In this document: positions 34,189-44,814 of the stretch, piece after piece | Layout: the number at the start of each line of letters is the position of its first letter | Position numbering within the stretch: the stretch's first letter is position 1 | NCBI GenBank assembly: GCA_030295235.1 | Contig: AP026137.1 | Span: forward strand, 248,001-312,000 | DNA: 64,000 nt | Source of the DNA: Fistulifera solaris | Taxonomy: Eukaryota; Bacillariophyta; Bacillariophyceae; Naviculales; Stauroneidaceae | Direction: 5' to 3' | The notes under the pieces: generated by a model | Databases searched by the model: none | Seen by the model: the letters and a program-made list of their open reading frames with translations, nothing else | What the model was told of the DNA's origin: nothing | Translations under genes and position numbers: made by a program

Positions 34189-35861
34189 TCAGCGGATGGC
34201 GAAACGAGAACCAAACGAAGGGGATGTAAGACGATTTGCTGCGTCTGCTGATCGAGACCGCGAAGAAGCCGGGACAGCATCGATTTTCCAAATACACAAG
34301 GAATTATCAGCACCCATCGATGCGAGCTTCGTACCGTCGGGGCTCATTCCCATGGACAATATGCGACTTTCGTGACCGCGCAAAGTTTGTATCTGATCCA
34401 TCTTGGGGTAGCTCCAGGCGACAACAGCGTTCGTTGAAAAGTTCATTCCGTCCCCAAAGCCATGACCGGAGTACAACTCCTGATGGTGCTGACCCCAAAT
34501 CAATGAGCAGACTTGACTTCCAGTAGCCACACTCTTTAGCAGATTACCCGAGCAAGCATTCCACAGCTTGATGCACCCATCTGCCGTTCCCCCACCACTG
34601 GCGAGCACATCGCGTCGATAGGGACACCAAGCCAAACCCTTTACAGCACCCGTATGCGACGCCAAAATGTGTCGTGGACTTTGACCACGGCCCGACTCCG
34701 GTCTTCGCGTCATGGATGCATCCCACAGGTGAACCATATTGTCATTTCGACCGCTGGCAGACACGACCCCTCACTATTCCACGCTAAGTTGCACACCGAT
34801 GAAGAGCCTCCTACAGAGGGTGCCATTGTCATTGTTGTCTCGACGCCACTCGCGTAAGTCATGATTCCCAATCTTCCCGTTAGTGTACCCCGCGGTCAGA
34901 TATTGCCGAGATTCATTCCAGCATATTGCACGCATCGTACTGTTTCGACAACCCATGTTGGTCCGCATAATTTCTCTGCCGCAAGTTGTGTCGAACACTC
35001 GCGAAGCCAACACTCGTCGCTACAGCAAGGTGATGTGTGCTGCCGTCCATTGTGCACCACTTCACAGAGCGGACATGGTTTGAGAGACCCCTTTGGTGGA
35101 CAGGTGTTTTGCCGGCGCCCCGCTATTTCTTGCACAGCACCGGTAGACACGTTCATGAGGTACACGGATGTACCCAGCGCCACAGCTAGAACATTATCCT
35201 TGCTCCAGCTGGTCGGATTCGTGTAATAATCATCCACAATACCACGGGCATTTAACGTCTTCGCCGGATGAGGGCTAATTGTGCGCTTGATCGCGGCGAT
35301 GTTCAACTTTTGATCCAAAGTATTGAAATCGCAGCTCGATGATCGTAGCAAGTCCATCGCGAAAGGGTCCGCAGCAACGATAGGACGACGATTACCCGTC
35401 ATTAAAGGAGAAACAGAGCCGTACTTCAAAAGAGACTTCAATTGAAGCTCATCATCGAGATCGCTCGTCGACACATTGCACAACGTGCTCAGCAAGTGTT
35501 TCTCGTAAGCGAGTTTCGTCGAACGAGCTGCGGACGGAGGACCGGCGCAAGCAACACTGGACGATTCACACGACTTAGACGCAGAATTCAGCTTTCGACG
35601 ACACAAATCCATATTCATGCGACGACGAGACGGAATGAAACGATCCAGATCGTCACGAGGAGCAGTTTGCGGCGTAAACAAACGACGATGATGATGAGCA
35701 GTCGAACGCATGCGAGGGACTGGAGTTTTAATCATCTGCGGAGTGCGATACGCGACAGTCAGCGCCGCTCCGCGGTTTCCAGGACGATTAGGAGTTGATA
35801 GATGAGTATGCGAAAGCATATCAGAGGAAAGCACGTTGTTTTGAGAGCAAGAATACACCAT
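34189..35861 (-). CDS. C3: CDC20/CDH1-family APC/C activator
   Basis: APC/C activator, about 550 aa if continuous. The first 155 codons are almost the same as C2: MVYSCSQNNVLSS start, C-box-type LDRFIPSRRR, KSLLKYGSVSP. The WD40 half differs: GIVDDYYTNPTSWSKDN, LAVALGTSVYLMN, ICWNESRQYL, VKGLAWCPYRRDVLASGGG, WSYPKMDQIQTLRGH and LSMGMSPDGTKLASMGADN. It ends FGSRFAIR, keeping the Ile-Arg tail. The last 190 codons are in one clean frame. Between about 34765 and 35130 the frame changes three or four times. Its start is 256 bp from the divergent ERV1 start. C2 is the nearest copy for the N-terminus and promoter, but not for the WD40 part. Confidence 0.82.
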
Positions 35862-36117
35862 GGTGTGATTTTTGGTTCAATAAAGCAAAAATTAAATTAT
35901 GCGGATAATAAAGGCTTGCTGCGGTACATAATTGTACGTGAGAGATACGCTCATGTAGCGAATCGTACCACGCAAGGCGTAGAAATGTTTATACAATACA
36001 GGTTGTATTATACCGTAACGCTATACCGTAGGGCAACTACTAGCTTTATTATTGCTGCATCGTCATCTATTTATTTATTATTCTCCTTGCAATGTTTTTG
36101 CACAAATTTACATAATC
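35862..36117. promoter_or_regulatory. Shared divergent promoter of C3 and ERV1
   Basis: 256 bp between start codons. The C3 side (35862-36010) is the conserved C-family block and is virtually identical to that of C2. The remainder leads to ERV1. Confidence 0.55.
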
Positions 36118-36722
36118 ATGAAACAAGACGACGGTAATAGCAATTTCAAAAACAAACTCGGAAAGCTCCCACCTCCGTTATTTGGTGAAGACGACTGTGA
36201 TCGACCCGCATGTCACGACATGATGTCGCAAATGAAAAAGGCTTCGCAAGCAAGTCAAGAAAAGAAAGCGGTAGATTGCCCACCTAACAGCGGTGTTTTG
36301 GGCCGAGCTTCGTGGACTTTGCTACATACAATGGTACGAGCGAACGGCATACCTACTTCCGTTTTAAATACGACGAGCGACTTTCCTCATAGTTTATCTC
36401 TGCGCTTGATTTATTACAGGCCGCTTGGTATCCGGATCAACCAACTGCGGAAGATCAGCAGCACATGGAAAGTTTCATGAGTGCACTAGCACGGTTTTAT
36501 CCCTGTACATGGTGTGCTCGCGATTTCCAAGCCAACTTAGAAGAGAGTCCCGTCCCCACCTCGAGTCGGAAAGAATTGTGTCAATGGATGTGTGAACAAC
36601 ACAATTTGGTGAATGAGAAACTGGGGAAATCTGTCTTTGATTGTGATTTAAAGAATCTTGACAAGCGGTGGAGAAAGAATACGCAAGATCCCGAATGTAA
36701 GACAAGTGGTTTGCTTCATTGA
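36118..36722 (+). CDS. ERV1: ERV1/ALR-type FAD sulfhydryl oxidase
   Basis: A small flavin thiol oxidase that makes disulfides for the mitochondrial intermembrane space import relay. The exons are 36118-36333 and 36420-36722. The intron GTACGAG...TTATTACAG joins LLHTM to AAWYPDQPTAEDQQH. The product is 172 aa. Family signs: GRASWTLLHTM, the active site FYPCTWCARDF (CxxC), a second Cys pair in ELCQWMCEQHNLVNEKLGK, and FDCDL, in the usual order for Erv1. The N-terminal region has DCDRPACHDM and a later Cys that may act as the shuttle thiols. There is no obvious signal peptide, which fits intermembrane-space Erv1 rather than an ER oxidase. Confidence 0.9.
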
Positions 36723-36860
36723 AGAGGTAGAACGGATGGCAATGTAAGTTCTCTACTCGATAGTTACGCTAGAGGGATATAAAACCGATTGATAAGTTAC
36801 CAGGTAGGATTAATTTACGAACTCATTACTTTCTACAAGCCAAGTTGATCCGATTTGTTG

Positions 36861-37772
36861 CTAGTGAGGAACTAAATTTCGTGGCGTTCCCCATTCAATT
36901 GGATCGTCTACTGATGTTGGCGTTTCCTTTGATTCGCTCATCCATTCCCAACGATCCCACATGAGAGCCCCTGTCACATCGTGTTTATGAATGAGTGAGA
37001 CACAAAATGAGGAATTAGATGAAATTGGCAAACAATGAATTTTCATACGCACCTGGTGTACCGGCCATGTATTCCAGACGGTCGGGACGAAACCGGAATG
37101 CTTGCACACATTCTTCCATCTCTTCCATCGAAATACGATCGTTTTCCAAATCTTGTCGCGTTTGTTGCAAAATTTGAGTCCAGTGTGCTTTAACTCCTGT
37201 TCCTTGACGCGTATCCGTGGGGTTACCAGCTTCTGCCGCCCATCGACGCGATGCCATCATGCCCGTCAACGAAAAGACCGGTAACTCTTCTTGTAAGTCA
37301 GCCAGTGGAATCGGGACGCAATTACCTTCCCCACGATATTGCTCGGCCGATTCTCCGGGTACGAAACGTCCCTGGGTATGCAACAACGAAACTGGTGTCG
37401 ATTCAAGAAGCTTTTGCGCCGTTGCGCCTCCAGCCTTAAAAATCATATCGAACCCGGCCGGTGACACTCGTAGAATATGAACGGTGCGTAAATTAGGGGC
37501 TTTATCCTCCTGACGAAGACAATAAGAGCGTTTCAGATCATTCTCCGTCACAACAGAAAACGACCACACGCTTCACTCACCATCGGCACCGCCACCGCAC
37601 ACACCCAATGAGCATCATTCAATCGATATCCTTGTTCATCACACAATTTTCTCCCGGAACATTCTTGACGGAGAATTTCCAATGGATTCGATCCGGGCGA
37701 TTTCGTCGCGACGGAGCGTCGAGAGAAGGTAGCAGAACTCGTCTTCAACAGCCCTCGTGCCACCCGTATCAT
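36861..37772 (-). CDS. Pyridoxamine 5'-phosphate oxidase-like FMN protein, probably mitochondrial
   Basis: Three exons on the minus strand: 37581-37772, 37053-37509 and 36861-36970. The introns are GTGAGT...TTCGTCAG (71 nt) and GTGCGT...GTGACAG (82 nt). All joins keep frame, giving 252 aa. The N-terminus MIRVARGLLKTSSATFSRRS is Arg/Ser-rich with no acids and looks like a mitochondrial presequence. The fold signs are those of the PNPOx split barrel: WVCAVAVPM-EDKAPNLRTVHIL, then GFDMIFKAGGATAQKLLEST and SAEQYRGEGN, then C-terminal FRFRPDRLEYMAGTPGALMW and DRWEW in place of the usual WxGxxxRxHDR. The last motif differs from true PNPO, so vitamin B6 oxidase activity is uncertain and another FMN- or F420-type split-barrel role is possible. 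Confidence 0.62.
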
Positions 37773-38554
37773 CCTGTCTGCCCTTTTCGAACTTTTGCAC
37801 GACTTGCAAGAGTATTTGATTTCTTGGCTATAGTTAATTGCAGTGAGAACTGCTCTTTCTTGATTACTCAATTCTTGGTGATGTGACTTATGACGACGAT
37901 CGGTCGCGTTTTGTGACAGCTTCGCATTTTCATAGCTTTCGCGACACGCGCCAAAAAGGACGATCGCGCGCCGCGTTAAATTCGAGTCTCGTGACTGACT
38001 CGTGACTCGACAACTGGACGCGACGCGCGACGACGACGACGAGGCGACATTATTTTTTTTTTGGTCGATGCGGGGGCTGTCGCCAATTCCCGCATTGCTT
38101 TGACGTTGCTGCTCGTTCACCATAGAGCAGCTCGCGAGCATTTGGGACTCGACATGCTTTGATCAGTTCCACAAGGATGGATATGGAGAAAAAGGCAACA
38201 TCGATTAGTGCATCGAAGTGACCACAGTTATAGCTGCCTATAGCATATTCAAAAGAATTAGATTTAAGAAAAAGTTATACGCGTATGACTATAAATCAGA
38301 CAGCGGTCGTTACGTTTGCCTCCCCACATTTAGCTCGCAACAGAGCTCTTATGAAATGTCATCGGGTAGGAGGATAGTTGCTACGCATTGTGGTTTTATC
38401 GAGAATCTTGCGAAATGATGATACCCAGCACTGCGACTACTACAAAAAAGCACGGTCTTTCTAGCTGGCATTGCGGTCGTCGTTGTATAGTACTTTCCGA
38501 CGTTCTTTCTGTTTCTCAAAACAGTCAAGACGCAAAATAGCTTGCTACTCTATT
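37773..38554. other. Intergenic upstream of the PNPOx-like gene
   Basis: 782 bp. Near 37985-38010 the stretch CTCGTGACTGACTCGTGACTCG is a short direct repeat. CG-rich up to 38040, then a T9 run and AT-rich. No gene seen. Confidence 0.35.
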
Positions 38555-39352
38555 CTACGACACCGACTCTGGTTCCACAAATAGAACAGGGCTCAGCGAT
38601 TTACATGCTAGCCAATCGGCTACAAGATTCCATATTCTTTCGTCCGACGGAATGGAATGCCCTCCCGGATAGTGCAACTGATTCGTCTTGCAGCCACGAC
38701 GTTTCAAAGCTTCTTCCACTTGCACAGCTTGCTCCGGTGGGTTGATCCGGTCTTGAGCACCGATAATCTGCAGGAACTCCAGATTCTTCGAGTCTTCGTC
38801 AAGAGAGGTAGGAGGAACTGAAGAAAACAACTGTTCGGAAAAAGGATTGGGCCAGGAGACTCCATTCAAAATAAAACGTCGCATCGACGATGACGCTAAT
38901 CGATCTTCAGCCAGCATAGCCACTAACAGGATGGCGCCTTGTGAGTGCCCGAATACGACATCGAATTCATTCTTATGTAATGTTTGTGTCACTAGTGTGG
39001 CACTTTCCTCATAGCCCGGATAAGTAGTTGCTGTAAAGGAGCGTTCTCCTGGTTTCAGTTGCCACCATGCATATCCAGAACCTTTGCTGAAAGGAGCTTG
39101 AATTGTCGTTATCTCACGATTGACGTGTCTCAGATATCCTTCTAACAATGTCTGTAAGGAGTCAGCTCGTCCTTCACTGCCATGTAACGCCAAGATACGG
39201 AGAGACGATTCCGTTTCGTCGCCATTCTTCATCGATGCTCCGAGTTGAGAAGCAGTGCCCCAAGAAGTCGCGTATATCGGCGTGTGTCGAATAAATCCAA
39301 AAGCTGCGGACCAAAAACTGCATGCGCGAAGTAGCATGAGCCCATTACGCAT
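38555..39352 (-). CDS. FSH1-family serine hydrolase (alpha/beta hydrolase)
   Basis: Intact frame of 265 aa. The catalytic signs of the FSH family are present: LALHGSEGRADSL near the start, nucleophile elbow VFGHSQGA (Ser), an acidic residue in IIGAQDRINPPEQ, and catalytic His in PGGHSIPSDE. Its N-terminal part MRNGLMLLRACSFWSAAFGF is a signal-peptide-like stretch ending in an AAF motif, so a complex-plastid or secretory location is plausible. An inner Met before KNGDETESS would give a cytosolic form. The substrate is unknown; FSH enzymes are small ester or thioester hydrolases. Divergent to A6, 247 bp apart. Confidence 0.82.
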   Translation of the reverse strand: MRNGLMLLRACSFWSAAFGFIRHTPIYATSWGTASQLGASMKNGDETESSLRILALHGSEGRADSLQTLLEGYLRHVNREITTIQAPFSKGSGYAWWQLKPGERSFTATTYPGYEESATLVTQTLHKNEFDVVFGHSQGAILLVAMLAEDRLASSSMRRFILNGVSWPNPFSEQLFSSVPPTSLDEDSKNLEFLQIIGAQDRINPPEQAVQVEEALKRRGCKTNQLHYPGGHSIPSDERIWNLVADWLACKSLSPVLFVEPESVS

Positions 39353-39599
39353 CTTCTGTTGGAAAGACGAAGCTCATCAACAGTCCATTTGTTTGACTCT
39401 CTTCATCTGCTTAGACTTATACGTACTAATAGGAAAAGTGCCTTAAAGTCGTCCCGGTATTCAAAACGTTATAGAAATTAGAGCCGCTACGACAATCAGG
39501 CACATAGTCTGCCCGCGGACCGTTAGCAGCAGCAGCAACTTTGACACAAACACCGTTATTACTGACAATAAAAGCCGTTCTCATCTAAAAACAACCAAA

Positions 39600-40599
39600 A
39601 TGCGAGTTTCAAAGCGTTCTATCTCTTCTCTGAGTCCCCAAAGTCATGAGGAGTCGTCTCACAAGCGGCAGCGAACGAAAAGCCCCGAGCGATTGTGTTC
39701 GGCGGCAGATCAGCCGCCCGTCGGCCAGAGTCAACATTTTGATCTTTTCTTTGATTCTGACGCTTCCTTAGCGAACGTGGAGCCAAAAGACGATCGTTCT
39801 TCGTATCTTCACTTATCCTCTGAGGGAATGGAGTCGATGGGAGAAGTGATGCCCATGGCCTTGTTCCAGGAGTCGTATCAGTCTGATCTCAAGTCGAAGG
39901 ACCCGCTCGACTTCAGCGCGGCCTCTGTTGAATCTGTTCGACCTGGTGATCTTTCTGAGTTTTCTCCGTCACTCATTGAGGAGTCTGTTGATGTTCAAGT
40001 GGCGCAGGAAGCCGGTGTCGATCTTGCGTATGAAACATCGAAATGCCATCAGTCCGCAAGCACACCTGGCTTCCGTCCCGCCTTTATCGAAAATCACGGA
40101 GGACTCGAGCAAGAATGACGAACCATCTTTGTGTCCCTTCTCGTAGAGGCGTCACCTTTGCACCGCAGGTTGTGGCGGGTGTGACGGAGATTCCCAATCG
40201 CTCTCACGTGGACGAAAGAAGAGAAGGAAAGCATGCATTCCGACGGACGAACATTGAAGGCGGAGGGTGATATGAGGTTCGTGGAGCGTGAGTTCGAATG
40301 CAGTCGGTTCTGTCTGGATAATGTCGTGGAAGAAGATGAGTTTTTCCGGGATCACCTTGGAGAAATGGTCCATCCAGCATATTTTCACGCTTATGTGCGA
40401 TGTTATTCCACTTCTTGCTTCCGATCCACATCCCGGGATCTTTACACGCCCCGAATTTCGAAAGGCGATGATGCATTACTCCAAGTTTTATGACGACGCC
40501 CGTTCTGCAAAAGCGCTTTCACCCCAAGGAGGCAGAAAATGCGATGCAAGTTGTGGGCGTCGGCGCCTTCGTCGCCGCCGTCGTACATCGCGATCGTAG
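39600..40599 (+). CDS. Family A member A6 (unknown function)
   Basis: Unknown protein. Exon 1 39600-40027 is one clean frame: MRVSKRSISSLSPQSHEESS, basic HKRQRTKSPERLCSAADQPP, then an acidic Ser/Asp-rich part ending AQEAGVDLA. The intron 40028-40146 (GTATGA...CTTCTCGTAG, 119 nt) joins in frame to GVTFAPQVVAGVTEIPNR. Relative to A7 there is one extra base (TCTCACG against TCTACG) just after that, and two later frame changes. The core ECSRFCLDNVVEEDEFFRDH, HLGEMVHPAYFHAYV and the C-terminal RPEFRKAMMHYSKFYDDA and RRRRTSRS are all recognisable. Upstream are the AT-rich leader and ACACCGTTATT element shared with A4 and A5. It is nearly identical to A7 except in its first 70 bases and its upstream region. 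Confidence 0.6.
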
Positions 40600-41408
40600 C
40601 TGCTGTGCTTATTGTTGCGTTTGTTTCTGAAGCTTTGACAATGTTGGTAGATACGTCCAATCCATGCCGGGATATCCATTTGAGTGCATCGTCGTTTTTA
40701 TGTTGCTGTTTTGCCGTAATTCGTAATCATTGCCCCTTCCAATTTCTCCTTCCATTACGTTGCCAGAGCCAGTTAATTGGACGATTCTGCTTACCGATTC
40801 ACTGTTAGTGGTCTAATAAAGTATTATTAGAATATCGTTAGCGTTTTACTTCATTTCTTACTATTGCCGACAAGCCTGTTTTCGACTCAACAGTAGCATG
40901 TACCACGTAGCAGCAGCCAGGAAAGCTTACACTACAGGTATTTCTCACCATACTTTGTAGTCCTTTTCTTAAAGAATAAAGCCTAATACTTTGGTTCGCG
41001 TTTACTTGCAGTGGTAGCATGAATCTAAATGGCAAGCCAAGCAATAGTGCCGAATGTCGCTATTGAGCTATCCTTTCGTATGACACCCAAGGAAGGCGGG
41101 AACCCCATTGACAAACAATGTTTAGAAACCTAGGGCGAAGGACTATACGCTAATAGTTCTAGAAAAAGTTGCATGGACAGCAACATTCTATTTTCGAGTG
41201 ATCCCGATTTTCTAGAACACTACTCACGTAAATAATGTCATGAGTAAAATGTGCAAACAGATTTAAATGCGAAATCTTCAACTATCATTTAATTTGAAGC
41301 TGACGTGCATAAACACAAAACGACAACATTCTCAGAATTCTCCCGGCCGGAAAAGCACTTTGCGCCAATACAAAAGGACAAACGAACCCAGGCAACTCGA
41401 ATTCACAT
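40600..41408. other. 3' flanks of A6 and C4
   Basis: 809 bp between convergent genes. 41310-41408 matches the C1 3' flank nearly base for base. The middle is AT-rich and shows no gene. Confidence 0.4.
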
Positions 41409-43041
41409 TTAACGGATGACTAAACGAGATCCAAGCGATGGAGAAACGCAAATACCACTAGCACCGTGGGCGAGATCGAATTGGAGACGCATCAACTTTC
41501 CAGATACACAACATCTCATCCGAACCCATGGAAGCGAGCTTGCAACCATCGGGCTCATATCCATTGTCAAGATGCGGCCTTTGTGCGTAGACAAACTCTG
41601 AATCGGCTCCATCTTCGGGTAACTCCACGCAACGACCACGTTGCTTGGACTAGAGGTCGAAAAGCCATGGCTGGAATACAACTCCTGATGATGCCGGCCC
41701 CATATCAACGAAGAAACTTGACTATTGGTCGGCAGCTCTTCAACATATTCCGGAAATGGCACTCCACAGCTTGATGCAGCCATCGGCAGTTCCACCGCCA
41801 GTCGCTAGAGCATATCGCCGATAAGGACACCACGCCAGTCCCTTGACAGCCGCCGTGCGATTCCAGCATAAGTCGAGGTCCGGCATTGTTGGTCATGGAA
41901 CGATCCCAAAGATGAACTGTGTTGTCATTTCGACCGCTCGCGAAGGCACGTTCCTTCGGCGTTCCAGGCCAGGTTGCAGACTGACAACACACCTGACGAT
42001 GGCGCTGATCCAGGCACGGTCATCCCTGTGACAGAGCGAGAGCGCAAGTCAAGATTCACAATCTCACTGTTGGCACATCCAGCCGTCAACCAGTTCAGCG
42101 AATCGTTCCAGCAGAGTGCGCTGAACTGGGCTTCTTGCCGAGGTCAAGGAGGTGTGGACAACTTCTTTGTTACTGATCGTGTCGTACACGCCGAACAAAG
42201 CCTGAACTCGTTCCTACTGCCAGCAGGTGCGTCATCCCGTCCATTGTGCACCACTTAACAGATCGAACGTAATTCGAGGTCTCGTTTTCATCAACAGATG
42301 TGATACCGAGCCCGCAATCTCATGGACGGCACGAGTAGACTTCGTTCATGACGTACACAGACGATCCCAGAGCCACAGCAAGCAAATTGTCCTTACTCCA
42401 GCTGAGTGGATGCGTATAGTAATCATTCACAATATCCGGTGCATCAAGAACAACTTCAGGACGGGAATGGATAACACGAGCAGCGTTTACAATGACCTTT
42501 TCAGCCGTCAAGGTCGGGGAAGGACGCCAAGAAGTCCATCGCGAAAGGGTCCGCAGCAACGATAGGACGACGATTACTTGTCGTGGAAGGAGAAACAGAG
42601 CCGTACTTCAAAAGAGACTTCAATTGAAGCTCGTCATCGAGATTACTGGTCGAAACGTTGCACAGCGTGCTCAACAGGTGCTTCTCGTACGCGAGTTTCG
42701 TCGAACGAGCTGCGGAAGTAGGATCGGCGCAAGCAACACTGGACGATTCACACGACTTGGACGCAGAATTCAGCTTCCGACGACACAAATCCATATTCAT
42801 GCGACGACGAGACGGAATGAAACGATCCAAATCGTCACGAGGAGCAGTTTGCGGCGTAAACAAACGACGATGATGATGAGCAGTCGAACGCATGCGAGGG
42901 ACTGGAGTTTTAATCATCTGCGGAGTGCGAGGCGCGACAGTCATGCGCTCCGCGGTTTCCAGGATGATTAGGAGTTGATAGATGAGTATGCGAAAGCATA
43001 TCAGAGGATAGAACGTTGTTTTGAGAGCAAGAATACACCAT
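41409..43041 (-). pseudogene. C4: CDC20/CDH1-type WD40 gene, frame-broken
   Basis: All landmarks are present: the MVYSCSQ-type start flank, TPQMIKTPVPRMRSTAHHHR, C-box-type LDRFIPSRRR, KSLLKYGSVSPS, VLDAPDIVNDYYTHPLSWSKD, LAVALGSSVYVMN, WSYPKMEPIQSLSTHKG and the end LGSRLVIR. They are spread over six or more short frames, far more than in C2 or C3, so this copy is probably dead. The WD40 half and 3' flank are closest to C1, and the N-terminal half is closest to C2/C3 with a few percent divergence. It starts 257 bp from the divergent A7. Confidence 0.72.
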
Positions 43042-43298
43042 GGTGTGATTTTTGGTTCAAAGCAAAAATTAAATTATGCGGATAAGGCTTGCTGCGGTAC
43101 AAAATTGTACGTGGGGATACGCTATGTAGGGATTTGTACCACGAACCACGTAGGCTTACATTATACAATACAGACTGCATTATACCGTACGGCAACTGTA
43201 TGGCCGCAGCAACGTTTGACACAATACCAGGTAAACTCAATAAAACAACGCTGTTGCTGATAATAATCTTTATTCTCATCTATAAACAAACAAACAAA
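43042..43298. promoter_or_regulatory. Shared divergent promoter of C4 and A7
   Basis: 257 bp between two start codons pointing apart. The C4 side has the C-family block (GGTTCAAAGCAAAAATT, GGCTTGCTGCGGTAC). The A7 side has a reduced A-family leader (TAATAATCTTTATTCTCATC, then an A-rich leader before ATG). This is the only place where the two families meet head to head. Confidence 0.55.
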
Positions 43299-44299
43299 AT
43301 GCGAGTTTCAAAACGTTCTGCCTCTTCTCTAAGTTCTAAGAATAATGAAGAGCCTTCTTGCAAGCGGCAGCGAACGAAAAGCCCCGAGCGATTGTGTTCG
43401 GCGGCAGATCAGCCGCCCGTCGGCCAGAGTCAACATTTTGATCTTTTCTTTGATTCTGACGCTTCCTTAGCGAACGTGGAGCCAAAAGACGATCGTTCTT
43501 CGTATCTTCACTTATCCTCTGAGGGAATGGAGTCGATGGGAGAAGTGATGCCCATGGCCTTGTTCCAGGAGTCGTATCAGTCTGATCTCAAGTCGAAGGA
43601 CCCGCTCGACTTCAGCGCGGCCTCTGTTGAATCTGTTCGACCTGGTGATCTTTCTGAGTTTTCTCCGTCACTCATTGAGGAGTCTGTTGATGTTCAAGTG
43701 GCGCGCAGGAAGCCGGTGTCGATCTTGCGTATGAAACATCGAAATGCCATCAGTCCGCAAGCACACCTGGCTTCCGTCCCGCCTTTATCGAAAATCACGG
43801 AGGACTCGAGCAAGAATGACGAACCATCTTTGTGTCCCTCCTCGTAGAGGCGTCACCTTTGCACCGCAGGTTGTGGCGGGTGTGACGGAGATTCCCAATC
43901 GCTCTACGTGGACGAAAGAAGAGAAGGAAAGCATGCATTCCGACGGACGAACATTGAAGGCGGAGGGTGATATGAGGTTCGTGGAGCGTGAGTTCGAATG
44001 CAGTCGGTTCTGTCTGGATAATGTCGTGGAAGAAGATGAGTTTTTCCGGGATCACCTTGGAGAAATGGTCCATCCAGCATATTTTCACGCTTATGTGTAC
44101 GATGTTATTCCACTTCTTGCTTCCGATCCACATCCCGGGATCTTTACACGCCGAATTCCGAAAGTCTATGATGCAATACTCCAAATTTTATGACAACGCC
44201 GTTCTGCAAAAGCGCTTTCACCCCAAGGAGGCTGAAAATGCGATGCAAGTTGTGGCATCGAAGTGCCTTCGTCGCCGCCGTCGTACATCGCGATCGTAG
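43299..44299 (+). CDS. Family A member A7 (unknown function)
   Basis: Unknown protein, sister of A6. Exon 1 43299-43728 starts MRVSKRSASSLSSKNNEE. It carries two extra bases (GCGCGCAGG where A6 has GCGCAGG) shortly before the intron, so the frame entering the intron is shifted. The intron 43729-43847 is 119 nt with the same GTATGA donor and CTCGTAG acceptor as A6. Exon 2 is clean through GVTFAPQVVAGVTEIPNR, WTKEEKESMHSDGR, ECSRFCLDNVVEEDEFFRDH, HLGEMVHPAYFHAYVYDVIP and ASDPHPGIFTR. It then slips once before AEFRKSMMQYSKFYDNAV and the basic end LRRRRRTSRS. It gives the best view of the full core and tail of family A. Confidence 0.6.
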
Positions 44300-44814
44300 C
44301 TGCTGTGCTTATTGTTGCGTTTTGTTCTGAAGCTTTGAACATTGCTGTTATCGACATCCAATTCATGCGTGGGATCTGCACCTGAAAGTGCATCGTCGAT
44401 TTTCGTTCTCATTATTCGTCATGTTTTGTCCTTTCCGTTTCTCCATCCATTATTCCGAGCATCTCATCAGAATTACCTTTTGAGATAGAAGACGATTAAT
44501 AATATATAGCGTTCTGATTTTCGTTACAGCAATTAGTTTAAGCTGTGGTATCAATTAGTTCAAATCGTTCTTTCTTCAAGTGCGTTTTCGACCGGAGTAC
44601 ATTTTTGCAGTGTCATGTTGAAGTCATACAATCCTGTTTAAGTTCGTACTTTGCTTCATTGGGTTGGTTTGATTCCAAGAGAGGCTGCAGGATCTAAGTC
44701 CATTGGAAACGCGATGGTCTGATATCATAACTCAGTTCCGATCAATTGCATGCTAGGAGAAGTCCTGTTCAAAAGGCCGAATTCTTTGTGTGAATGACAA
44801 CAATTATGGGCTTG
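44300..44814. other. Intergenic, right edge of the amplified region
   Basis: 515 bp between convergent genes. AT-rich 3' sequence, no gene. No A- or C-family homology is seen to the right of this point. Confidence 0.4.
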
